Below are positions 13,101-28,100 of a DNA stretch of 64,000 nt, one piece after another. The DNA comes from Paragonimus skrjabini miyazakii (taxonomy: Eukaryota > Platyhelminthes > Trematoda > Plagiorchiida > Troglotrematidae), in the NCBI GenBank assembly GCA_014338405.1, contig JTDE01000940.1, forward strand, positions 62,001-126,000, read 5' to 3'. The notes under the pieces are model-generated. The model was not told where the DNA came from. It saw only the letters and a program-made list of their open reading frames with translations, and did no database searches. Position numbers and translations under genes: made by a program. Each line of letters opens with the position of its first letter. Positions within the stretch are counted from its first letter, which is position 1.

Positions 13101-16100
13101 CAAAAGAGTTTGAAATAGAGGGCACACCTTTTCGTTAACCAACATTTTCTATCGTCAAATCATTTGTCACCAACTGACATCCGATAATATTTGAACAGTA
13201 CGTAAATAGGTTGATATTTGTACACCATAAGAAAATACCCTCGCCAAAAAGAAACTTTCCGTTGGCAGGATGGATTTTGCGACAGGTAAAAGTGTCTCAG
13301 CAATTCCTTCAATTACCGTGAATAAATTTATACTGGGAATAGAAGTAAGCCAGAAGTCGTCAGGGAATTCTGTCAAATCAAACTTGACTTATTTGTTTAT
13401 CACATGTGAACATCTGTGGGGATGATGTGGTTGAACAGCGTGTAACCCATATTAATATAAAACGATTGGTTCGTAAACGGACATCCTGATCGTTGTAACA
13501 TTCAAGGTAGCCGCGTCTCATTGTACATTTGGAAAGTATCTTAAGATGAACGTAAAAGGCACATTCGCTGATCACTCTTACAATCACTGTATGTCTTCCC
13601 GACGAAGCTTGTTGGTCAGATACTTGCACCTTGAGACTTACTGTGGGATTAGTAGATTATCCTGATGAAAATTTTGGCGATTTTGGAAGCAGTTTTGTTC
13701 AGCATATCTCTGGACCTTATTCAATTATTCGAAGGGGTACACAGGTTAAACTGTCATATATTTGAACAGTTTGGTATACTACAGGATTACATAGGCCCTG
13801 AAAAATGAAAATTCATGTGTAATGAGATTCGTGACACAGATCTCCACTATAGAAACAAGTCTGTAGCATCACACCACAGAAACCTACTTATGAAAAAATG
13901 GGTTCATTTATTTTACCCAGAATAAAGAACTGCAGTCCTTTAATAGGAAGTCGAGCTTGTTTCCTTTTATCTCATATTGTCGATCATTAAGTTACATAAC
14001 ACCGTCCCTGAATAAACTTAGCATGGCTTTAACAACTTGATGGGTGATTTACATCAGGTACAGAACTATTTTATATGGCTTGCTAAGCTGATTTAAAGTG
14101 TGGGCATAATTCAGCAGTTTTTGGGAAAGAAACTATTCCAACAGGCTATGATATGAGGTTTCTTGCGAAGACGCTTGCTTACAAGTCTGAGTAAGTGAAA
14201 TCGACACCAAACCTTCGTGCAACTATAGAACACTGGGGTGTGCTGTCGGAGCATGTCAGTGCTTACCCCGTACAGTTTGTGCAGAGCACTCAAAAGTGGC
14301 TCACGTAAGATATCGCGCATTCTACCGGGGAAAAAAAACAATTTCTATCAAGGATAAACTTAAGAAGATTTCAATAAACGAAGGTGGTGCTTCATAGTCT
14401 TATGCTGTCGCAACTGTTGATGTTAGTCGGTGCCAGATTTGTCATTGTCAAAAACAAATATAGTTTTGAAATTTTGAGTTGATGACTTGGGTGTTCGGGC
14501 GTTTACAGAGCTTGTTAAGGTTACAAACGCATTATCACCAAATGAGGTGACACCAGGATTTCGTGAAAATATGAGCGTATGCTATGAGCTTTGCGCAAGT
14601 TCACACCTATATGCTCAAACTCCCACGCGTCGATAAAGTCACCACGTTTGGCGAGGAAACGTCTGTAATCCAAATGCTAAGCTTGGTGAACAATTGAACA
14701 TCCAATGCTAGGTGTGGCCGACAAAACAGAACAAAGTGTGTCTGAAGCAACCCTGAGGACAACGAATAAATGTTGTGCAAAGTGTGATCCGTCAGCACAT
14801 GTGTAACTTTCCCGCACCCAGCTAACGTGCTTATCAACGGTTTGTTTTATTCCGTCACATGAATGTGCGAAATGCAATCAGATGTTTGCAGAAAAAAGTC
14901 CGAACTTACTACCGAACTTGTGTGCACATAATTCGCCACCGGCAGTAAACGTTTGCACAATATCTAGCCGTGCAAACATGTTCACTGTAGAAACCTACGT
15001 ATTGATAATACAGTCGTAACGGATAGCATGATCCCGAGATGGCTGGTGAGAATTTCAGGTTTGACTGATGGCTACGAACTTCAGCACGTTTTCAAATGAA
15101 ATGAGCTTGAACAGTTACATCGTTGGAGACCGGAAAAGTGAAAGATTCATGTTTTGTTTTGTAGTCATCGGACATCAGTTGGTCTGTTTTCAATCTAGCA
15201 CAGTAATAGATAATTTTTCCATAGTTATAATTCAAATAAGTTTTGATCTAAGTCGAGAATGTTGAGTGCTTCATGGCACAAAAACAAAACCTGTTCAGAC
15301 CCCAGTATTAATCTCGTAAGCCTATATGTCAGAAACTTTTACGCAACCATATAGTGAATTCAACAACGTAGGTTGTAATGTGAGACGGTCCTAGCGAGCA
15401 AGAATTCCGTATACCGTGGTTTATCAAGATACACAGTGACCGAGACTTATGGAAACTCTCTTTCTGATGTCAGTTTTACATTCTCGATGGAACATAATAA
15501 TATAGGATTCTTTCAAAGTAGCTCTGCCTTACTCAGTCTACTGATTTCATTTTGAGTGGTGTGTAATCACATTAAATCATTTTCCCAAAAGGTTAAACAG
15601 GCTCGTGTCCATTATTAGATAATTCTTGGTAGCGCAGTCGTTTTATATAAGAACATGTATACACAACTATGCGCACTACGGCGACAAGCAGGAATGTCTT
15701 CCGCCAAAATCAGGAGGCTAGTTGCACATCAGCAAGCGTAAATATGCGCTCTAATTTTCCGTGATAGGGCGATTTTGAGAACTGACAAACCAAACAACTA
15801 TGTCCTCATTATTGTGTAAACTCAAATTTAACCACTGAAAGTGAAAGCACTAGGTGCCATCCGCAGACATCTTGTGCTAATTTTTCAAATCTGTAATGTT
15901 CACTTGCAATTTAAGGTCCTTTAACTCGAAAAAAAGGTAGACTAATTTTGCAAAAATCAACCAATGCTAAACTATTCCAATGAAATCAGTTCTTACAACA
16001 AATCTCTGCAGTTTTGAACACAAGCGTATCCAGTAAAATGAACACGAATGGGGTTTTTCTAACCTATGCTAGTAGGTAAAACAACCTGCACGCTGATCGC

Positions 16101-19100
16101 CGAAGATTGTAATGGATTGTTTCCGTATGGCGATTCCGTCACGCTCAAGGTCAGGATAATGAAAGATTAGTTAACGTGTTCGTTTCATACATAAGGTCTG
16201 GAGTACAAATTTCTGTCTGGATGTGGCACTCTGTTACAACTAGGTCTTTAAGTAAACCGCATTCGCTAGCGTCTGGGTAGTAAACAGCTAATTCCGACTA
16301 TTTACATTACGTTTACACAGTTGTGGGGGATTTATTTTATTCATATGGGGAAATGATATATGGCATATATTGTTGAGAGTGAGATGGGTAGATATACAAT
16401 GCGGTATACAATTGAAATAAATACCCTGCAAGGAATAATGTGTTAACTGGATTAATAAACTTCACTACTGAATGGGTTCAAATTGTATGCAGATAACTGA
16501 TCGTGTGAGGCAAAAAGCCTGTACAATAATTTCACAGTTCACAACTTATGTCTGGTTGATTTCAACTGTGTTGTCAATAGCCTTTGCGCAATTCAGCCGG
16601 ACACTTCGTGGATGGCATAAAAATAATTAGCAAAAATGATGTTCATCTTTCATTGTGCACATGCGAGTTGACAACACAAGCAATGAAATATCCTGCACCA
16701 TCTCACAGTTGTTTCGCTGAATATTGAGGGAATCTTTCTAGTATCAGCGACGTGGTTTTATTGACGTGTTTGGTTAGATAACATAAATATAACCAGTGTG
16801 TGCATAAGGTTCAGAAGCAGTATGGTAGAATAATCTTAGTGTGTAACACCCATTTTGACAGCTCTTCAGTGAAGTGAACATATAGGTTTCATCTTTACTA
16901 CCTCCTCTTTGAAACTTAATTACATGTGTTCATTTTGAGTCCGCCAAGTCCTTCATTTCAACATATACTACATGCAAAATACGTTGCCAACTGAACAGCG
17001 GCATTCCGTTCTTATTCATATTTCGATCATATTGTAAACCTGCTCTCGCAAACATTGTTGTCAGACTAAACTCTCCAATATTCATTAGGTTAATTCCTCT
17101 ACAACTATTCGCAGAAAATATCCTGTAATTTCTGGTTATAATTCTAAATATTTTCCCTCAATTTATTGGGTTGAACTCTGTTTTATCTTCTTTAAGGTTC
17201 TGTAAGCTAGCAGTATAATGGTGTTTGCTGCGCAGTTTTTAGCTTAAAAAATTGCGCATGGTTATCAGTGAGGCTAACAAATTGAAAGCTTTTGGCAGTC
17301 AAAATAAAACATAGATAAACAAAAGTCTGCTGTTTGATTTCACCTTATCGTAAATGATCAGAAGGTAGGGCTGGAGTGCACACTATTTGGCTACAGACTG
17401 AATAGAGAGGAATAGAGAAATTCGATAGCTTAAAATAGATCTCACATGAGGAAAGATTTATGAAAGTTCACCAAGTGTAGTGATTTAATCAGCTGATCCA
17501 TCACAAATCATTTTTTTGAACAACGTAAATACGCACTGCATATCATTCCGTTGCACGTTACATTTGGTACAGTCCTAAGTTATCCGTCTGAGAACTTGTG
17601 TGGCGACAACCTACTAGCAGAATTACATTGTGGATTCCATAGGGAGGCTAATGTTTTCAACAAAGTTGCATTTAGGTTACGACTGTGACTGTGTATCGAC
17701 CAGGCAACGTATGTAAAGTAGATGAAAAGCCACGACATACTCCCTTGTTTTTAATATCACATAAATCTCATTTGGGCAAAACCGCTGGTATGAATAACAA
17801 ACACTGGTTAGCCTCTTTCGGACGACTTGCCGTATAAGCATGGTCAGGTAATACCTTACTGTGAAGTCAATGGCATGCGAAAGCCCTTGTCATTTGAGAC
17901 TGATGTTCGGTTCACATTATTCAAATACTCTTTCAATTCTTACGTGGAATAAAATATGACTGGGTCCTGACTACTGAATGTATTTGACAGGAAGGCTTAT
18001 CCAGATGAAAACAACACTTTAAACCATCTGACAGGTCCATATTGAAGTATTAACTTTGCAGCTGTGTCAAAATTTCCAACATTTTATTGGTTTTTGAACG
18101 ATCATGACTTTGTTATTCATGATCGAGTTACAAACCAGCCACAGATTTGTGGTTGGAAATACAGTATACAAGACTAACAATATCACTGATACTGAAGTAA
18201 TGCGACTATTTCACCATACCTCAAAATTAATTTTCGGTTTCCCTTTAGAGAAAGCCGAGTAACTGAGATCGATGTGGTTGATACACCTCTGTTCATTGTT
18301 CTGCTTTTAAGCTTTCGTACCAGATGTGGAAAAGACATGCTTTTTCAAGTGAAGATTAGGGCTGACCAATTACTATCAAAAGTTATCATTGACGACATCA
18401 TAATCATTGGAATTACAAGGGTCACAATGCTTATTTGCAAGTGATTGCACACTGAGTACACAGTGGGGCACACAATACGTCTATTCGTTTCAAGGTTATT
18501 ATTAATAACTGGAATCAAATATATGATAATGGGAAATAAGGTCGTACAACAGAAAGAATAGAATGACTTAGACGTAGACAGTGAATTACGATACTCATGG
18601 CTATCCACAGACGAGGTCTATGTTATTCATATATCATCCAGATTGCCGGTACAACATTTTTGGCTTTAAGACAGCATTAGACAATACTCACGAAGGATTC
18701 CGGAAAGATTTCCCCGCTGGGACATAAATTACCAGTGAATGGAAGTCGTCCACATTCCCGATTATTTATTTAGTTTTACGGGGTCATCTGATTAGTTCGG
18801 AGGTAATGATTTTTATTATACACAATAATGCTCATTATAGAGTAAAAGCGAGTTATATAATCTTCTGTAGGTTTGCACAAAGTTAATACCGGCGACCTGA
18901 TAATGTACTATTAGCTGGTGTTGATTAGTCTCCTAAATAGATATAACTCTATGATACTGAATGACAGTAGACATACCCCCAATTTGTTGTACGATGTGGT
19001 GAGTAAATGATGTACATCAAGCTGTGCAACAAAACATGACGACAGCTTATCCACAGTTACAGTAAAGTATTTACTAAATCCGGACTTCTAGACCAATTAT

Positions 19101-22100
19101 TTTAAATTGGCTGTTGTTTAAACTTGTAACGTGTAGTATTAACATGATTAGTAATTATGAACCATAAACACATAAGAAGGGGACAGAACAACTCAAGGTG
19201 TTCCAAGCGTTTAAAGTGTTTAATTGTAAAATAGTTCACAAATGCGTTCACATATGAAGATATGACTGCAATTCAGGATAGGTAGAAATTACAATGCATG
19301 AAATGTAAATAGTAGTTAGCCAAGAGATCGCTATATAAAACAAACTGACTCCTATGTGAACAGAAATTGTCACCAAAATCCATCACACGTGCTATTATAC
19401 ACTGTACAAGCAGTTGTGTTTGAATAAACCCATCTTTATTTAACAACCCTCCCTTTTACTGTCCACATTTAACCACAGACAGTGCGTTTGTGCTTGGCAA
19501 TGCACAATCTCAACAATTTCCTATTGTTTATTGCTCCGATGGATTTCTTCTACTGAGTCGTTATCCCCGGGCCAGTGTGATGTCCCGGAGCAGCGTGTGT
19601 CATTTCCTGTGGGGTCCAAACACACGGTCCAAAGATCGAATTGACGTGTTGCAAGCATTTCGTAAGCAAACGCAACTTAACAAGCAAATGACGCTGTATC
19701 GACGAACAGGTCAGTTACATGATGAAAAAAGGTAACCAATGTTAGCTTTTAAATCTCAAATAACTGTTTCCTGGGAATATTTCGTGGACGCTATATATTG
19801 GGCAATATCACAGTTGGTTGTGAATCAGCGAACTGGCGAATTGCCCACAATTTTTTTCTAAATGACTGCAGTAAAATTTTTAAAATAATGATAGTATTAT
19901 TCAAGTAGGTTTTGTGTTGTTTATTGGTCCAGTGAGGTTAATTTAACATAAATGATTTATTGGCTGATTGATTTTTCCGTGCATCACAGTGAACATTGTG
20001 ACAGGACTTATAGTCTGCTAATATTTGAGATCTCTACTTTTATAGTTTTACTGTGCTGGTTAGCGAAAATTGTTTTTTGGATTAGCGGGTCATCAAAATG
20101 CCAATTTGAAAGTGGATGCCTTCGATCAGCGACGTTTACAGGGACGATATTTCTTTACATGCAAAGCTCATGAAGTGCAATCTACTGGAAGCTTTTTGGA
20201 TTCATCGTCTACAAACGAATGTACTGATTTAGAGATTTTAATCATTTCAATACTATTCAAACTAAGCCTGTTTTTGGCAGCAACGTCGTCTTATATCGGA
20301 AGAGATGTCATTAGTGAACCCACGTATCAGTCCGCTTATGTATATTCATTATTTCATTTCCAACCGTGCTTGGTGGTATACATACCAATTGCTCATTTTG
20401 AACACAACACACACGACTGTTAGTGCTACTTACTTCTTTTCAACATGACATCCAGTTCGATAAAATGTTTAGTTTCCTTCTGTATGCCATCTTGTATGCA
20501 TCATGTACTGCTAGGTTATGTTGTTGTGCATCAAGTAACGATGGTCATTGTGCCACACACTCGGTGCCATAAATCTATCAAGGCGTATCAGTCATCGTTT
20601 CAGCGGTACGCTACAGATACACCTCCAATTGATGTAAAAGATAGGATTGCGTGTAATACGTACGTTTCGAAAGAACAAAGCACGGCAAGGGATTATGAAA
20701 TGGACTACAACAAACATAGTGCGTTAGCTCTTACAACCTACTACTGAAGAAAGGATGCAGTAAGTCCGTCGTAGTGAATAATAAATGCGAATGACCATAA
20801 GAAACAGATTCTGTCACCCAAGCCAGACGTTTCTCACTTGAGACCGAAGTGTCGGACTGAGACTCATTGTCTTCCGATCCAATGTAGGAAGACATATATT
20901 TGTGCACTGAGGGTGTGAGTCAAAATGAGTGGTTAGAGAAAAACAGATATGTGACACTGGAACGGCTGTCCGATGTGCTTCAAGCGGCCATCTTTTGAAA
21001 GACATTGTATGCATTTCTAAGTAGGTCTGCTTGGACTGCTTGTGGTTTCAATCACATATTCTGTATCCGGTATGAACGGGGGAGGGGATAAAAGCCGACA
21101 GTCACGTAACACGGTTTTTCTAAACCACGTAATAAGCGACCGTAAAAGACGTGACATGCGATAGAACAGTGGTTGTTAAGAAAATAAATTGCATAGTTGG
21201 ATATTAGTAAACTTCACACCATACATGACTGGAGAACCGAACGTCTTCAGGATGTATCACATAAGAAACAAAATAGATTATTCAAGACACCGCTGCAGCA
21301 TTAAGTTGTGCGTGGAGAGGATAGCATTTTACAAATGAGGGCAGCCAGCTTATATGAATGAAGAACAAATAACCGAGTTGGCTTGCGAACATCAAATGTG
21401 GCTTTTTACTATTCGTTGACGATTCACTGTTAGAACACTGATAATCTGTTAGTCCGGGACGGTTAACGTATTCGAAGGTACACTACTCGCTGTGCCCTTC
21501 GACAACGTAGTTGTGACCCAGACTGTTGTAAATCTTTTGTTTGCCACGCGCGTGAATACGAGGTCATTAGGCAGTAGATTATGAATATTCCGAGTCACTG
21601 TCTTCCTTTATTCGTATATGAATACATGCATGCATGAATTTGTACAGTTTGTCGGTGGGTGATCGAGAGGCTAATATTAACATTCAGTCAAGATAAACAA
21701 GTTGATTTTCGTTCTCGTAATCAGATAACTTTCATGAGTAGCCATTTCAAGCACCAGCACTAGTGTTGGGGTCTTCCTCTGGTTTGATAGAACGCAGATG
21801 TTTTTCTTCGGGAGTTGTCTGCTGAGTATAATTCTGAGAGAGAGATAGGTTTGCTTGAAGCATTATCCGACGTTTATCAGCTAGAATAGTTTCTAGAAAG
21901 GGCAGCTAACTTGTTGATTAATTTTTCATTGGACAGCATTTCAGAAATTGCCCGTTTGACTCCAGTTTATCCGGGTTTAGACATTAATCTGACCATAAGG
22001 ATGTCATCGTTCTACATAGCACCTCCTACTTATGGCAAGCAGGCCAAGCTTAACTAGCTAAACTTCTGACTTAGCGTCTAAACTCAGGCGTTCTTACCAA

Positions 22101-25100
22101 AACTTCATAAGTGCATGCCACCCTTCTGTGGGTTCAGGAATACTCAATTGTTGCAGTAGTACCATCTCGTCAGCTTGCAATACCGCGTACTAGTCATTAA
22201 TGAAACAGGAAACACTTAATGGCAGTTCATACTGTAGGAAATAGACGTTCAATAAAGCACAATCTTTATTGTCCAACTCGCAAGTTATCATGCCATTACG
22301 CACGCTCGTGACTTTGAATCACAACTCCAGTCGAAAACACACCCCGGTTTCCGCTCACACATCGTGTTCACTTCTGCCCGTTATATGTGTGTGATCGGCC
22401 CCTTCTATCCGAGGGGTTCCTCCTGCCAATCTGCGTCCGTTGGCCCGATTTCGCTGAGCGATGGCTCGTCCGGTCACTCGTGTTGTGTTCCAACTATCCA
22501 CTATGAGTTTTGACCCTACTCCACGACCGTGTGGAGATATTCTTGCGAGTGTTGAAATAATCAGGCCTCCGACTTGGTCGTCCATCCTGTTTTGCCTGCC
22601 ATGTCTCACCCGTTGGTCCGATCTAGTCGAGCAATGACTCATTCGGTCGCCCACGCCGTCCTCGATCCTCCCGCTGTGGGTTTTTGAAAGTACCTCCCCC
22701 TGCATTGGGGCATTCCGGCGAGAATTGGAATACTCGTACCTCCTGCTTAATAGTCCACCGCAATATCACCTAACCGGCACGGACCATAACTAAGAGAAAA
22801 TAGTTTTGTTTTTGTGTCCCCGCAGTCTGACCGGTCTGCGCACTGGGTGAATATACATCTACGCGGACTGAATGTATACAATAATTAATGTTGTTCACTT
22901 CTCTAAGTCAATCGATTATAGTAACTATGGTGAACAACGTATGAACATCTGGTTATTAGTCCACCAAACCGTTGCGGTGTAATTGAGTTGGTGCGCTGAA
23001 AGGCAAGTGGAAGAAGCTGTGTTAGCTTACTGGAATGTGCGGGCTGAGTAACTCTATGATTAGTATGGCGGACTGCATGAGTGTGTCTAGAATTACTGTA
23101 TTGGGAGGGATGCAGCATTATGAAACTTCTGGGGTCACAAACAAGTAGATATCTGCTGCTAACAATCCACAGTAAAGATCACAGCACGCTTGTGAAACAT
23201 TTCCATAGAAACTGATTTGTTCTGTTATTGGATCTCTTATGCGACCATAGGGTGTATTTGAACCTGAGAAGAATGTTAAGCAAATTATTTTTCTGGTGAG
23301 TATTGACAGATTTTGGTTTATTCATATACATTGTAAACCACCCATAGTTTATCACAACTGCTGCATTTCCACAGACTTTCTAGTCAACCTCTCTCTCAAA
23401 AATCACTAGACTCGAATTTCGCATTCATCAGAGGCAGTCAGTAGTGCACATCCTTGCCTTTTGTGAAACAACCGTGTTCACCGCTGCGTTATTTACGTCA
23501 CATTGAGCACGACTGTCTCGTCGACAATCAAAATATCGCTCAACAAGTTATTGATGTGTGTGGTTTCAACTTTGAACGAAGTCCTATTTGACGGGTAATC
23601 GATTGGAATTAACAGGACAGTTATTTTGTCTCCTCTGGAGGCGATCAAGAAATCATAGCGTTACTCACAAGCAAATATGTTTGTGCATTCACGGATGATG
23701 ATTCAGTTTTAGCCCATATGAGGTCAGTGCTGTCAGGGTGGACACGATTGCATCACGAAAGTGTGGCCGGTGTTCCAACCCTGGCCGTGGCAAGTTAGAT
23801 TTCATTAGACTGTAAAGATACGTGTCTAAAGGCACAAAGTAGGTAACTGTGCTCAGAATGTGAGATGTGATGGTGAATATGACATTTATAACAATGAAAA
23901 TGAACTCTTCAGATGGAGCGGTGACAAATTTGTCTCACAGTATGCCTAGTGAATCAGTGTCAAAAGCATTCCCATGATATGGGGTGATGACGGCTTGGTT
24001 CTTTCGAGCTTTTTGTTTCTCGGCCAACTGGCCGAAAGAGATGATACCTGTGCCCATAATTTTACGGGTCAAAGCATTTGTTATCAATACTGCTTGACTG
24101 TAATGACCAGGCGCTTCAAGAAAACAACGCTCTGACCCAAATCGCTAAGCTTTCAGACGCTCTGTGTTATCTTCCATAGTGGCCGATTACATTGTCCTGC
24201 ACTAGCATCTGATGATAAACTGGAAACTTATTCCGGTAAGCCTGTCTGAATGATTTCCAACTTTCTTCTCAGTCTGTTCGAAAACACGGCAGCCCCTAAG
24301 GTGGGGCTGTTTTTCAAATCCTCTCACTACCATGCACATCAAACTCCAATGAATTTAGGCTGACTTAGTGAAGAATAAATTAAGACACAAACGCTGCCCT
24401 TTTTAGCGCGATCCCACTTTGAATGAACGGTCATTTTCTTGTCAAACGATGTGTAGTCCTGAAGATATAATGTCATCGTGCAAAGACACTGAATCTGTCT
24501 GAACCGTGCGAAAATCAATGTCAAAGAACTCGTGACACAGACCCAAAAGAACCAGGCTGATCTTTATTCAGCAGCGAGGTTAGGAATATAGAGTTCTCCG
24601 GAACAGAAGCAAACCACAGCGTTTCGTGTTTGCTTAGCATGGGTTGAACAACGGTTACCGTTATGTCGATCCTCTACTCAGGCTTCTCCTGTCAGTCTGA
24701 TTCACCTGTGGTATCCATAAAACATTCAGGCACAATTGAAAAAATGCATAATCTCTTTATTCTTTTCCACACATTTTGTTTCAGAGGCACGGTTTATTTG
24801 TGACGAAGATATGACTGTACCATTAGTCACAGTCACTTAACCCATATCAAGAAAGATAGCAGCACTAACGACGCCGATATATGCATGCCCACATCTTGGA
24901 AGATGGTTGGTACATTAACAGTTGACCAGATGATGAAACCTACAATCTTCAGTTACGATTTCCGAAACGGAGCACAGTCTTCGATCTCATGAAAACTGCC
25001 AGGCATTGTTTTAGATTACTGATGACTAGCTATTAATTAGGCCAGTTTCAAGGCTAACATCATTCACAATCTATCGCAATCTTCATATTCGGAACTAGGC

Positions 25101-28100
25101 TCAAGTTTCGCCGTTGTTAGAACTCTGTAGTGGTACAATCCTAATTCCGGCCTTTGCAAGGGTGTGCAATACTGACAAGCTTTGGCCACAGCTAAGCTTT
25201 AGTCTAGATCTTCTTTTCAAAAGAGGATGATTCAAACATCTATCCAAATGTGAAGATTGCAATCAACTGTGAGGGGTGTCCAGCTTGAAATCAACCAAGT
25301 ACCTGACTACTCGTCATTAGCAAAATTCCATGTCAAACCAACGTTTAGTGCACTATGCCTTACTCTTTGGTGCTATCATCAGTTGGTTATACCCAATGAG
25401 AATCAAGGCAGTGTTCTGGTAAGTAGTTGAAATATCCTTGACTATTATATTAAGCAAAGCTGATTATCTTTTTTTGCTACTCTGAGATTTCCTGATCGCC
25501 CAAATCGTCATCTGGAAGGGCCACCCAGCACATATACGATTCATAAACATTGACAATTTGTGATCAACCAGTACTGACACTTCTAACAAATCTCATACAC
25601 CAATGAGGAACAAGCGGGCATTGGTCAGAACATTGTTTACGCGTGCCAGACGAATTTGTTCATCAGAATGTTTAGCTGATGAACTACGACTGCTTACAAC
25701 GACGTTGCAGGANNNNNNNNNNNNNNNNNNNNNNNNNNNNNNNNNNNNNNNNNNNNNNNNNNNNNNNNNNNNNNNNNNNNNNNNNNNNNNNNNNNNNNNN
25801 NNNNNNNNNNNNNNNNNNNNNNNNNNNNNNNNNNNNNNNNNNNNNNNNNNNNNNNNNNNNNNNNNNNNNNNNNNNNNNNNNNNNNNNNNNNNNNNNNNNN
25901 NNNNNNNNNNNNNNNNNNNNNNNNNNNNNNNNNNNNNNNNNNNNNNNNNNNNNNNNNNNNNNNNNNNNNNNNNNNNNNNNNNNNNNNNNNNNNNNNNNNN
26001 NNNNNNNNNNNNNNNNNNNNNNNNNNNNNNNNNNNNNNNNNNNNNNNNNNNNNNNNNNNNNNNNNNNNNNNNNNNNNNNNNNNNNNNNNNNNNNNNNNNN
26101 NNNNNNNNNNNNNNNNNNNNNNNNNNNNNNNNNNNNNNNNNNNNNNNNNNNNNNNNNNNNNNNNNNNNNNNNNNNNNNNNNNNNNNNNNNNNNNNNNNNN
26201 NNNNNNNNNNNNNNNNNNNNNNNNNNNNNNNNNNNNNNNNNNNNNNNNNNNNNNNNNNNNNNNNNNNNNNNNNNNNNNNNNNNNNNNNNNNNNNNNNNNN
26301 NNNNNNNNNNNNNNNNNNNNNNNNNNNCCCCCACCCTAATAATGTCATATATATGTTCCTGGTTATTGTTATTTGGTACTGAAGAGGCAATACGAAATGC
26401 TAGCATCTACCTCTGTCCGTCTTCTTACTCCTTTGTTCAAATTTATGAAGAGATCCAACTGTTTCAAATCTCATATCAACCAGTTATATTTTACACTTAA
26501 TGGTATTGATGTTTCTCTTCACTAATATGACGAGTGGTTTCTCGAATATCCTGCTAGTCAGTCAGTTTTATGTCTGTTTACGCGGACAGTCATAAATGTT
26601 CTGCCGTACAGCACCCACACTGTGCATAGGATCAGCCACTTTTGATTTTGCGTAATGTAGGAACCTTTGATCTCATCATTCGGCCTCGTATAGCCTTAAC
26701 TTAGCGCAGTTGTTGTAGGCCCACGCATGACTCACAACCACAAATGATAGAATAAAACTCCTGCTATGAACGGGGCTCTAAAATATCAATGAGTTCTAAC
26801 GAAAATTCCACTCAAATCCAGTCTCGCTTATCGAAGTGGGCCCTCCTTCATAAAAGTCATGTCAATTTGTGCGAAAGTTGCAGCAAAACATAGGTGTTGC
26901 CCAACTTGTGGCTGACTAGTCCCCAACTCTGTTCACAGTACTTGTTCAAAGTCATCCCTCAGCAAGCTGACACTTTTTATATATTCTCATTCTCTGCGAC
27001 TACACTCGAACTGCCTGTGAGATACACCTGCCCGAACCAACTGTACATAATCATTCATGAATTATTGGCCATAGGTGTTGTGCAATGACCTTCCGTTTAT
27101 ACATTAACTGAGCTTATCCGGTAGTAGGTCATTTGTGTTTTATCCTATGGTTTGTCGATACGGTGTAATGCATCACTGTGACGCAGTTTCCTTTCCACCA
27201 CTCATAACCAATTGTTTTATTTCATCTTCTCGCGTACCATCATGATCTTCGGTTTGAGGTGATCCTTTCTGGTGCGAGCTAACAATCACTCCAATCAAGA
27301 ACGAACGTGGCCGTGTCGTTTTGTTCCTGTGTGTCTACAAGCAACTGTTATCCCCGGGTTCCATTCCAATTCACCCTATCAAACTGACCCACTCCGCTTG
27401 CCAGCTGACTAATTTGTGCACTCACAAAACAGACGTCCATCTATCCAGTCAAAAATCTTCAACCAGCTTAAACCCAGCTACTGGTACGTCAAATCAGTGT
27501 TCACCTTTCACAATGAACTTTTAAACATGACGCTTTGGCCTGGTGAGCATTCTCAGCGTCCACATATTCGCAGCTAAGCGTTTATATTTTGTGCAAAATC
27601 AGATCGCTTTGCAATCCACGACTTACCTGAAGTTGCTAGTTTCCTATGCATTATTCAAGGTGCCACCATGCAAAGTTCTTCATTCAGATGGGATAACCAC
27701 GTGAGAAAAATGTGTCCTTTCTAGGACCTGACGACAGGTATTATGTGAAATTGTATTTTCCACACACTAATGTACGTTAAAATAAACGATCCAATTTAGA
27801 CATTGATAAGTTTGTTTTCCAATACTTGCGTGCATGTTTCAATTACAAGCTTACGTGTGAAATTAGTAGCAGCTGTTTTTCATGGACTCAATCATGAACT
27901 TAAACTCGATAATTTTAATCTGTGATATCCACGGGTTTCGGTTAACTGTTATGTTTGACGCTGATGTCATTCGAAAGCATTTTCTGCTGCCTCTCAGTTG
28001 AACGGAAAATGAGTGACCGATTCAAATATTTTACTAAAATGGAACTACACAACAATTAAGTTTACGAAATGAAAGCAATTGTTTCACCACATGTTAAGAT

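Larger units (their letters stand above)
1146..19478 (+). other. intron 1 (18.3 kb)
   Basis: GT..AG intron of phase 1. Scattered frames of up to 145 codons (for example on the minus strand at 5411-5848) do not resemble any family I know, and nothing frames them as exons. No SINE, LINE or Penelope fragment was recognised. Two small perfect or near-perfect hairpins are listed separately. The size suits first introns of neuronal channel genes, which often hold enhancers, but no regulatory element can be supported here. Confidence 0.8.
19710..27258 (+). other. intron 2 (7.5 kb, contains assembly gap)
   Basis: GT..AG intron of phase 1 between the two PAS exons. It holds a diverged GC-rich tandem repeat, an old SINE copy and a run of unknown bases, all listed separately. 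Because exons 2 and 3 join in phase and form a continuous PAS domain, no exon needs to be hidden in the gap. The other open frames in this interval are not recognisable. Confidence 0.8.

Noticed and set aside
22355..22705. 116-codon Arg/Gly-rich minus-strand frame
   Set aside because: It lies on the GC-rich tandem repeat, where stop codons are rare by composition. Its two halves do not form a recognisable repeated protein domain.
24290..24320. GC-rich hairpin followed by T run resembling a bacterial terminator
   Set aside because: CAGCCCC/GGGGCTG followed by TTTTT looks like a rho-independent terminator, but the context is a eukaryotic intron, so this reading has no meaning here.
25593..26500. 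Long open frames of 240-273 codons
   Set aside because: They consist almost entirely of unknown residues from the run of N at 25713-26327 and are artefacts.
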